The notes below the pieces were generated by a model. The model was not told the DNA's origin. It made no database searches and saw only the letters and a list, made by a program, of their open reading frames with translations. Shown piece after piece: positions 1 through 5,788 of a stretch of 8,589 nt of DNA (within the stretch, counting starts at the first letter, position 1; every line of letters begins with the position of its first letter). A program made the translations under genes and the position numbers. The stretch lies in the NCBI GenBank assembly GCA_015486915.1, contig WFQS01000302.1, positions 1-8,589 on the forward strand, given 5' to 3'. This stretch comes from Desulfobacteraceae bacterium (GTDB taxonomy: Bacteria; Desulfobacterota; Desulfobacteria; Desulfobacterales; Desulfobacteraceae).

Positions 1-11
1 AAATATAAATA

Positions 12-806
12 ATGATAACAGCAATTATACCATCAAGATTCGGGTCCACACGATTTTTTGGCAAGCCGCTTCAATTGCTTGCAGGAAAATCCATGATCCA
101 GAGAGTCTATGAACAGGCGGAAAAATCATCCCTGGTTACCCAGGTGGCAGTGGCAACAGATGATGAACGTATAGACAGGGCCGTTAAAAAATTTGGCGCA
201 CTCTCTGTTATGACTCCTTCAGAGATAAGGTCCGGAACGGACAGGGTTGCAAAGGCATCTGACATACTTGGGCTTGCACCTGACGATATTGTAATCAATA
301 TCCAGGGGGATCAGCCGGTTTTTAATCCCCAATGCCTTGATGAGCTTACGGAACCCCTCAGGGCCGACCCGGATCTTGGCATGTCGACCCTTGCTTTTAA
401 GATAAAAAACAAAAGAGAGATAACAGATCCCAAGGATGTTAAAGTAGTCTTTGATAACAACGGTTTTGCCCTTTATTTTTCCAGATCCAGTATCCCGTTT
501 CCAAGGGATACCGTATCAGACTCCGTATATTACAAGCACCTTGGATTTTATGCATACAGGAAAAGTTTTCTTGATAAGATTGCATCCCTTGAAACAGGTT
601 TACTTGAAAATACTGAAAAGCTTGAGCAGCTCAGAGTCCTGGAATACGGTTTTAAAATAAAAGTTGTAGTAACAGAACACGATTCTCCTGAAGTTGATCT
701 TCCCGAGGATATTGCCCGTATTGAAAAGGTCCTTACGTCAATGGCAACATTTCCTGATACAGTCTTACCTGCAGAAAAATCACTTAAAAAGGTTCACTTC
801 AAATAG
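12..806 (+). CDS. kdsB: CMP-Kdo synthetase (3-deoxy-manno-octulosonate cytidylyltransferase)
   Basis: Cytoplasmic enzyme that activates Kdo with CTP to CMP-Kdo, the donor for the LPS inner core. The 264-residue protein follows the KdsB family along its whole length. It opens with a nucleotide-binding motif (IIPSRFGSTRFFGKPL, residues 5-20), followed by GTDR (75-78), QGDQP with the expected metal-binding D100 (98-102), YFSR (155-158), KHLGFYAYR (175-183), LEQLRVLEYG (204-213) and VDLPEDI with a second expected metal ligand D229 (228-234). E. coli has QGDEP where this protein has QGDQP, a conservative change next to the catalytic Asp. A tail of about 20 residues extends past the usual end. The start is well fixed, because an in-frame TAA lies at 6-8 and the ATG opens exactly at the family N-terminus. 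No Shine-Dalgarno is visible in the 11 bases upstream. It is the first gene of the plus-strand block, and its stop abuts the next ATG. Confidence 0.96.
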   Translation: MITAIIPSRFGSTRFFGKPLQLLAGKSMIQRVYEQAEKSSLVTQVAVATDDERIDRAVKKFGALSVMTPSEIRSGTDRVAKASDILGLAPDDIVINIQGDQPVFNPQCLDELTEPLRADPDLGMSTLAFKIKNKREITDPKDVKVVFDNNGFALYFSRSSIPFPRDTVSDSVYYKHLGFYAYRKSFLDKIASLETGLLENTEKLEQLRVLEYGFKIKVVVTEHDSPEVDLPEDIARIEKVLTSMATFPDTVLPAEKSLKKVHFK

Positions 807-1586
807 ATGGCAGCGTCAGTTATTTATCATAAAGAATATAAATCCTTTGCCATTGGTTCAAGTGTGAAATTAAGCAGGGAGACACTTGAAAAGCTTATTG
901 GCATATTCGAATTCCAGCCTTCAAATTCAGATGATTTTTTTAACGATTCCATGGAGTTTAATGATTCCAGGGGCCAGGGCAATATTGATTCCGATTTCAA
1001 CGGGAAAAAGCCGGTTCTTGGTGGAAGAGGAACGGTTAAATCCATTTATGTCCCCGAAGCAGGAAATGTTATTATTAAACAATATAAACGGGGCGGACTG
1101 ATATCCTGTTTTAATAAAAGAACTTACCTTAAATTTCGTGGTCAGACACGCGCTGAAAAAGAATTTGAAATGCTTTTTATGGCGGAAAAAGCAGGAGTTA
1201 ATGTGCCTTTTCCCCTGGCATATGTGAGCCGGGGAAATTTATTTTACAGGGCATGGCTTGTTACAAAAAGAATAAATCAATGTCAGAATTTTGCAGAAAT
1301 TGCCGTGCAGAACAAAAAAAGAGCCATGAAAATTTTTCCTGAAATATCTTTAAATATAAAAAAGTTAATAAGAAATCGTATTTACCATGTGGATCTTCAT
1401 CCTGGAAATGTTTTGATTGATGCAGATGATAAAAATTATATTATTGATTTTGATAAGGCATTCTATTTTAAGGGAAGTATAAGGAAATTAAGCAGGTTTT
1501 ACAGAAAAAGATGGTCAAGGGCAGTGGTGAAGTACGATTTACCGGATTTTATGTCTAATCTTGGGTTAGGATCGAAAATTTTATAA
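807..1586 (+). CDS. kdkA: Kdo kinase-like LPS kinase (KdkA/WaaP family)
   Basis: Probable ATP-dependent kinase that phosphorylates Kdo (or another inner-core sugar) of lipid A-core at the inner membrane. The 259-residue protein has a reduced protein-kinase-like fold. It shows a glycine-rich loop GGRGTV (72-77), candidate ATP lysine K91 in VIIKQYKRGG, the NKRTYLKF and TRAEKEFEML stretches (103-122), a catalytic loop HVDLHPGN (194-201; D196, N201) and a metal-binding IDFDKAF (213-219; D214). The RGGL-like segment, the TRxxxEF segment and DFDK resemble Haemophilus KdkA more than the WaaP heptose kinases, and the adjacent kdsB supports Kdo as substrate. Residues 40-68 are an Asp/Asn/Ser/Gly-rich, probably flexible insertion before the glycine loop. 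The ATG directly follows the kdsB stop, so translation is probably coupled; a weak AAAAAGG lies 14 bases upstream. Its last codons form one copy of the 19-base repeat. A heptose kinase is the main alternative. Confidence 0.82.
   Translation: MAASVIYHKEYKSFAIGSSVKLSRETLEKLIGIFEFQPSNSDDFFNDSMEFNDSRGQGNIDSDFNGKKPVLGGRGTVKSIYVPEAGNVIIKQYKRGGLISCFNKRTYLKFRGQTRAEKEFEMLFMAEKAGVNVPFPLAYVSRGNLFYRAWLVTKRINQCQNFAEIAVQNKKRAMKIFPEISLNIKKLIRNRIYHVDLHPGNVLIDADDKNYIIDFDKAFYFKGSIRKLSRFYRKRWSRAVVKYDLPDFMSNLGLGSKIL
1568..1586 (+). repeat. 19-base direct repeat, copy 1
   Basis: AGGATCGAAAATTTTATAA occurs here and again, identically, at 3848-3866. This copy is coding: it encodes the last residues (GSKIL) and the TAA stop of the Kdo kinase gene. 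Similarity ends sharply on both sides. The 7-base core AGGATCG also has an inverted match, CGATCCT, at 1627-1633 in the following gap. The two copies bracket the ligase and glycosyltransferase genes. Confidence 0.85.
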
Positions 1587-1661
1587 CCGGAATTCTGCGC
1601 TATTTCTGTTCAACTTATTTCATCTCCGATCCTTAGGGAAAAATAAATAATATTAAACACA
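1587..1661. other. 75-base gap between kinase and ligase genes
   Basis: This is the only real gap inside the plus-strand block before the methyltransferase. It is AT-rich towards the ligase start. It holds CGATCCTTA at 1627-1635, the exact reverse complement of bases 3846-3854 at the second 19-base repeat. I could not recognise a convincing sigma-70 promoter, and no G/C-rich hairpin followed by a T-run is present. The gap may be a junction left by gene insertion rather than a regulatory region. Confidence 0.5.
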
Positions 1662-2918
1662 ATGAATAATCGTCTTATAAAAAAATTTCAGGGAATGGAA
1701 ACAGCCGGCATGTTTATTCTGGCTTTTTCCCTGCCGGTATTTGATGCTCCTACACATATGGGTTATGGCCTGCTTCTCTTAGGCGCTGCAGGCTGGAGAA
1801 TTCTGGACAGCAGAGTAAAATTAAGAAAACCATCTTTTCTTGAAACGCTGGTCATTATCATTTTATCCATTAGTTTGATCAGCACGGTTATAAACTGGCC
1901 GTTGCACTATGGGATAAAAGGTTTTAAACACTATTTTTATTTTTTCAGTACCTTCTGGATACTGTCAAAGGGGAGATACAATTCAAATATCATTAAAACG
2001 GCCTTGATACTGCTTGTTGCAGGTGCCGTAATCGCCGATATTGGAGGCTTTTGGCAATTCATCCATGGCAGTCATGCCGAAGATTTCAATTTATTAGCGT
2101 TAAATGGGATTGACAGGTCCGCAGCATATGTGTCCATAATAATTTTTATATGTATCGGTATCATGTTTGATAATTGCCAGGGATACAGCCTGCCTGTAAA
2201 AATCTTTTCCGTTGTAAGTCTGTTGATCATGATTTTTACTTTGTTTGTCATGGGCAGCAGAGGATGTATATTAAGCGTTATTATTACCTTCCCACTGGTA
2301 TCTGTTTTTATATTCAGGCGTAAAATATTTAAAAATATTTTTCCGGTCATTATCATATGCTCTCTTATTGTGCTGATTTTAACGGCATTGATATTCTCTT
2401 TTCCAAATTCAAAATATCTGCAGCGTTTCAGACATGTCAACACAATCAAACTGACCCTTAATCCATCTCAAATGACGTTAAATGATCAGATAAGGTACGA
2501 TTTCTGGCGGGCGGCTTTGATGTATGCAGTGAAATTTCCATCTGTATTTGGTATCGGACCGAAAAATTTCAGGGATATGGATATAAGTAAACTTAAATTT
2601 AAACCGCCTCTTACTGACGTCGCATCCCAGATATTTAAAAATCACAGGGTGTTGCATGCCCATAACTGGATGCTGACCTTATTGGTTGAGCAGGGGTTTT
2701 CAGGGCTTATATTTTTTGTCATTTTCATCATTACAATCATAGTGAAATTAATTAAAAAAAAGCCCGGGGATGAAATAGATGCCGTGTGGATTTCTTCTTT
2801 CAGCACCTGCTTTCTTCCGAGTATCAGCGGATTATTCCTCTCTTCTTTTTCATATGAAACCGGATGGCTCACATTTTTTATTTTGGGGCTTGGAATGTGG
2901 TTTGTTCATGAAAATTAA
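1662..2918 (+). CDS. waaL: O-antigen ligase family membrane protein (WaaL/Wzy_C type)
   Basis: Probable inner-membrane ligase that transfers O-antigen or a similar glycan from undecaprenyl diphosphate to lipid A-core on the periplasmic face. At 418 residues it has the usual WaaL length. About eleven hydrophobic segments are visible (roughly 14-30, 33-48, 60-80, 88-102, 112-132, 155-170, 178-197, 201-218, 226-247, 345-364, 376-414). A long periplasmic loop between about 248 and 344 carries the family signatures: RYDFWRAALMYAVKFP followed by FGIGPKNF (278-303), and HAHNWMLTLLVEQGFSG (332-348), with H334, N335 and E343 as the likely functional residues. A short GSRGCILS (198-205) holds the conserved Arg of this family. 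The start has no strong ribosome binding site. An A8 tract at 2754-2761 falls within the coding region. The 3' end overlaps the next gene by 11 bases. A Wzy polymerase cannot be excluded from sequence alone; the neighbouring Kdo genes favour a ligase. Confidence 0.78.
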   Translation: MNNRLIKKFQGMETAGMFILAFSLPVFDAPTHMGYGLLLLGAAGWRILDSRVKLRKPSFLETLVIIILSISLISTVINWPLHYGIKGFKHYFYFFSTFWILSKGRYNSNIIKTALILLVAGAVIADIGGFWQFIHGSHAEDFNLLALNGIDRSAAYVSIIIFICIGIMFDNCQGYSLPVKIFSVVSLLIMIFTLFVMGSRGCILSVIITFPLVSVFIFRRKIFKNIFPVIIICSLIVLILTALIFSFPNSKYLQRFRHVNTIKLTLNPSQMTLNDQIRYDFWRAALMYAVKFPSVFGIGPKNFRDMDISKLKFKPPLTDVASQIFKNHRVLHAHNWMLTLLVEQGFSGLIFFVIFIITIIVKLIKKKPGDEIDAVWISSFSTCFLPSISGLFLSSFSYETGWLTFFILGLGMWFVHEN

Positions 2919-3840
2919 TATTATTGCACGGGACAATACAGCAGGGCTGACAGCGGATATCAATATCCTTACGGAACTATTCCATGACCAGGGGTGGAAA
3001 GTTGATTTTAATGATTATAAATCATTAAAACGCTTTGCATTCTGGTCATCTAAAACCTATGATCTTAATGTCTTTTTGCAATGGGCAAACCCGCAATGGT
3101 TCAAGCTTGCAGAAAAAAACATTCTCATCCCAAATCCCGAATGGTTTAAAACCAGATGGATATCGGTTCTAAACCGGTTTGATGGAATTTTCTGTAAAAC
3201 AAAACACGCTGTTCAAATATTTAATAAAAAAAATACAAATACGGTTTTTACAAGTTTTACAAGTTTAAACCGGTTGATGGCAGGGGTAAAAAAAAATAAA
3301 AACCAATATCTGCATATCGCCGGTAAATCAAAGATGAAAGGAACGGATATCATCATCAAAACATGGATTAAAAATCCTGATTTCCCCCATCTCACTGTCG
3401 TAAAGAGGAATATGGATTATCCGGTGCATAATCAAAAAAATTTAACCATCATATCTGAATATGTCAGCAATGACGAACTTCAATTATTGATGAACCGGTG
3501 TGCTGTCCATCTATGTCCATCAAGTGCCGAAGGTTTTGGACATTCAATTGGAGAATCCTTAAGCTGCGGAGCCCTTATTGTTTCAACAGACGCACCACCA
3601 ATGAACGAGCTTGTTAACCCGGATCGTGGTATTCTTGTAAAACCTGTGCGAAAAGAAAGTAAAAAACTGTCCTATGCATATTATATTGACGTAGCAGGTC
3701 TTGAAAATGCTGTTAAACATATGATGCAAATCAAAAAAATCAATGTATTAATGGAAAATGCCCATTCTTTTTATTCTGACAATGACAGGTACTTCAGGAA
3801 AACGATTATTAAGGCAATTGATGATATCGTAACAGTGTAA
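2908..3840 (+). CDS. GT-B glycosyltransferase (GT4-like, group 1)
   Basis: Probable cytoplasmic sugar transferase acting on the LPS core or O-chain; donor and acceptor cannot be read from the sequence. The C-terminal donor-binding domain shows AGKSKMKGTDIIIKTW (138-153), a KG-containing segment typical of GT4, and CPSSAEGFGHSIGE (203-216), the EX7E signature with E208 and E216, followed by GALIVSTDAPPMNELV (221-236). At 310 residues it is short for GT4, with a reduced N-terminal acceptor domain. I start it at ATG 2908, which gives MKINIIARD, a normal first beta strand, and overlaps the ligase gene by 11 bases, typical of coupled translation. An upstream in-frame ATG at 2779 would add 43 residues lying wholly inside the ligase gene and unlike a glycosyltransferase. 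Two A tracts, A8 at 3226-3233 and A9 at 3288-3296, lie in the coding sequence. Confidence 0.85.
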   Translation: MKINIIARDNTAGLTADINILTELFHDQGWKVDFNDYKSLKRFAFWSSKTYDLNVFLQWANPQWFKLAEKNILIPNPEWFKTRWISVLNRFDGIFCKTKHAVQIFNKKNTNTVFTSFTSLNRLMAGVKKNKNQYLHIAGKSKMKGTDIIIKTWIKNPDFPHLTVVKRNMDYPVHNQKNLTIISEYVSNDELQLLMNRCAVHLCPSSAEGFGHSIGESLSCGALIVSTDAPPMNELVNPDRGILVKPVRKESKKLSYAYYIDVAGLENAVKHMMQIKKINVLMENAHSFYSDNDRYFRKTIIKAIDDIVTV

Positions 3841-3847
3841 ATATTTA

Positions 3848-3866
3848 AGGATCGAAAATTTTATAA
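3848..3866 (+). repeat. 19-base direct repeat, copy 2
   Basis: Identical to 1568-1586 but non-coding. It lies 7 bases after the glycosyltransferase stop and 4 bases before the AAGGAG of the methyltransferase gene. In phase it would read GSKIL and stop, exactly the end of the kinase gene, so it may be a relic of a kinase 3' end. The preceding base makes TAAGGATCG, which has an exact inverted match at 1627-1635. Confidence 0.85.
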
Positions 3867-3870
3867 GTTG

Positions 3871-3876
3871 AAGGAG
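3871..3876 (+). promoter_or_regulatory. Ribosome binding site AAGGAG deciding the methyltransferase start
   Basis: AAGGAG lies 9 bases upstream of ATG 3886, an ideal spacing. It argues for this ATG over the in-frame TTG at 3868, which sits upstream of the site and has no ribosome binding site of its own. Confidence 0.8.
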
Positions 3877-3885
3877 ATTGCAGAC

Positions 3886-4641
3886 ATGATTTTTAAAAAT
3901 CATTTTGAATATATTGATGGGACAAAATTCAGCTCGAATCATCGGTTTAATGTCGATTTCTCCAGTGGATACCTTTCACGCGAAGAGGCTGTCATTCACG
4001 CAGTAAAGGGTAAAAACATAATTCATTTAGGGTTTGCCGGTCATTTTAAAAATATTGAAAAAACCATAAAAAAAGGAAAATGGTTTCATGGCAGGCTGTA
4101 TGATAATGCTGCCCTGTGTGTTGGAGTGGATATTAATGAAAAAGCGGTGAATTTTATATCTGAACATTACAATTATAAAAATATTTTTTGCTCTGATATT
4201 TTAGACCAGACTCATATTGCAGTTATAGAAGAAAATACTTTTGATTATATGGTTCTTGGTGAGGTTTTGGAACATGTTGATAATCCGGTTGATTTTATAA
4301 CAAAATTGCGAATAAAATATAAAGACAAAATAAAGGGATTAATTATTACGGTTCCCAATGCCTTTAGAAAGAAAAATTTCTATAATGCCCTCAGGAATAT
4401 TGAAAAAATCAATTCAGATCACAGGTATTGGTTCTCTCCATATACAATTACAAAAGTGCTGCACCAGGCCGGCTGCAGCGTTGAAAAAATGTATATGTGC
4501 TCAGGAAGAGATAAATCTCAGCTTAATATAAAGAAAAGAATTGAAAGGTTTTTTTCTCTTGAAAATAAGTTCCCCATGCTTAGAGATACCATTGTAGTGT
4601 TTACACATTTTAACACAAACTGCAGTAAATCTGCTCAATAA
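3886..4641 (+). CDS. Class I SAM-dependent methyltransferase
   Basis: Probable cytoplasmic methyltransferase that methylates a sugar or another LPS/O-chain group; the substrate is unknown. The 251-residue protein has the class I order of motifs. A degenerate motif I, IIHLGFAGHF (45-54), stands where most members have a DxGxG-type loop. It is followed by CVGVDINEKAV (78-88) with D82 as the likely SAM-ribose ligand, FDYMVLGEVLEHVDNP (119-134), a strand with IITVPNAF (153-160), and HRYWFSPYTI (179-188), a segment seen in methyltransferases of polysaccharide loci. The start at ATG 3886 follows from the AAGGAG at 3871-3876. It is the last gene of the plus-strand block, and its final 32 bases overlap the end of the convergent glycosyltransferase gene. 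It is noticeably AT-richer than kdsB: 13 of 60 G+C at 4141-4200 against 32 of 60 at 301-360. A terminal O-chain methyl cap is one possible role. Confidence 0.82.
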   Translation: MIFKNHFEYIDGTKFSSNHRFNVDFSSGYLSREEAVIHAVKGKNIIHLGFAGHFKNIEKTIKKGKWFHGRLYDNAALCVGVDINEKAVNFISEHYNYKNIFCSDILDQTHIAVIEENTFDYMVLGEVLEHVDNPVDFITKLRIKYKDKIKGLIITVPNAFRKKNFYNALRNIEKINSDHRYWFSPYTITKVLHQAGCSVEKMYMCSGRDKSQLNIKKRIERFFSLENKFPMLRDTIVVFTHFNTNCSKSAQ

Positions 4642-5788
4642 ACCGGATATTTGTTTTAAAATCAAACAGTTCAAGGGCACGCTTTCGTCCGTTTTTTGTA
4701 AAATCGGCAAGCAATTTTTTATCATTTATCAATTTTTTTACGGCTGCTGCAATATCTGCAGGTGATTTTTGCGGAACAATCAATCCTGTTTCAGGGGTCA
4801 CAGCCTCTCTGTTGCCGGAGATATCGGTTGTTATGACGGCGGTACCGCATGCCATGGCCTCATAAAGCACCCTGCCCATGCCTTCCACCCCTTCATGGGA
4901 AGGAGCGGCAAGCACATCGGCAGCCTGCATCCATTTGTGTATATTGTTCTGCTGCGGAAGTATGGATACAAATTTATCTATCTTTTTTCCCTTGATAAGG
5001 GAGACAAGCTCTGCCATGACATTTTTATTTTTCGGGGTTCCGATATACAGAACATGGGGCATTTTTTCATCTGTCATTGTGGCGTGCAGAATATCAAGGG
5101 CAGATGCAAGATCAAATATTCCCTTGCCCTTTTTTATCTGGCCGGCAAACATCACAATAAATTTTTCTGTTGGAAGGTTTATTTGATTTTTGACACTGTG
5201 TTTATCAGCAGGGGCAAACAGATCACAATTTACACCATTATAAATTGTTGTGCATTTTTTCCTGATCGCTTCCTTATCTGCCCTGAACCTTTGTATTATA
5301 TCATCTGCCACCATAATAATTTTATCTGCCATAATGAAATTGATCCTGTCCCATTTGTACGGTCTTGTTATTCTGACATGCCAGATAAGTTTTGCATCTG
5401 TTTTTTGTTTTGCAAAATTGCAGATCACTGTGTCATGATCCTGGTCGGAATGAATAATATGGATATTTTTTTCTTTTATGATTTTACGGATTGATTTTAT
5501 TAACTTGAAAATTTTTCCGGTGCGCATGAATTTCAGGTTGCACATGGGAACAATTTCACATGGGCATTGTAATTTTTCCAGTGCATCTGACAATTCACCT
5601 TGCTCAGGAACAATGGCAAAGGGCTGAGATATCTCCCTGTCAAGCATCTCAATAATATTGAGCATGCTTTTCTGTCCCCCCATTCTCATATGGCTGTAAT
5701 GGCTCACATACAATATATTTATTCTACCTGGTTTTTCAGGCGTTACAGAGTTTTCTGATTTTCCGGATTTTCCATTGTTTTCAGACAT
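4610..5788 (-). CDS. GT4 family glycosyltransferase (group 1)
   Basis: Probable cytoplasmic retaining glycosyltransferase of LPS core or O-antigen assembly; sugar specificity is unknown. The 392-residue protein has the full GT-B architecture. The N-terminal domain begins INILYVSHYSHMRMGGQKSM (23-42), with the GG acceptor/donor loop. The linker has TIYNGVNCDLF (181-191). The C-terminal domain has FAGQIKKGKGIFDLASAL (214-231) and APSHEGVEGMGRVLYEAMAC (295-314), with the EX7E pair E302 and E310, then GTAVITTDISGNREAV (315-330). The first 20 residues are polar and Ser/Lys/Glu/Asn-rich, probably a disordered extension. Its ATG lies inside the end of the upstream glycosyltransferase gene (8-base overlap), so the two are co-transcribed and probably coupled. 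At its 3' end it overlaps the methyltransferase gene on the other strand by 32 bases. Confidence 0.9.
   Translation of the reverse strand: MSENNGKSGKSENSVTPEKPGRINILYVSHYSHMRMGGQKSMLNIIEMLDREISQPFAIVPEQGELSDALEKLQCPCEIVPMCNLKFMRTGKIFKLIKSIRKIIKEKNIHIIHSDQDHDTVICNFAKQKTDAKLIWHVRITRPYKWDRINFIMADKIIMVADDIIQRFRADKEAIRKKCTTIYNGVNCDLFAPADKHSVKNQINLPTEKFIVMFAGQIKKGKGIFDLASALDILHATMTDEKMPHVLYIGTPKNKNVMAELVSLIKGKKIDKFVSILPQQNNIHKWMQAADVLAAPSHEGVEGMGRVLYEAMACGTAVITTDISGNREAVTPETGLIVPQKSPADIAAAVKKLINDKKLLADFTKNGRKRALELFDFKTNIRFIEQIYCSLC

Noticed and set aside
1587..1661. Promoter for the ligase gene
   Set aside because: AT-rich -10-like strings such as TAATAT at 1648-1653 exist, but no matching -35 element is found at the right spacing.
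2072..2449. Minus-strand open frame opposite the ligase gene
   Set aside because: It is antisense to conserved membrane segments of the ligase, has no ribosome binding site and shows no family features.
2779..2907. Upstream start for the plus-strand glycosyltransferase
   Set aside because: It would overlap the ligase gene by 140 bases and add residues unlike a GT-B N-terminus; ATG 2908 gives a normal first strand and a short coupled overlap.
3868..3870. TTG start for the methyltransferase
   Set aside because: It lies upstream of the good AAGGAG site, which is spaced ideally for ATG 3886.
4675..4697. Possible intrinsic terminator for the plus-strand block (GGGC/GTCC stem followed by GTTTTTT)
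   Set aside because: The stem is only four pairs including a G-T pair with an 8-base loop, and it lies in coding sequence of the opposing gene; too weak to call.
4838..4845. GGCGGTAC resembling the ops/JUMPstart element GGCGGTAG of LPS operons
   Set aside because: It is one mismatch from the 8-base core, lies within a coding region in the wrong place and orientation for a leader, and lacks the surrounding consensus.
4769..5494. Long plus-strand open frame (241 codons) antisense to the GT4 gene
   Set aside because: It lies wholly inside a clear glycosyltransferase gene on the other strand; its translation is Cys/His/Phe-rich without recognisable motifs, as expected for a shadow frame.
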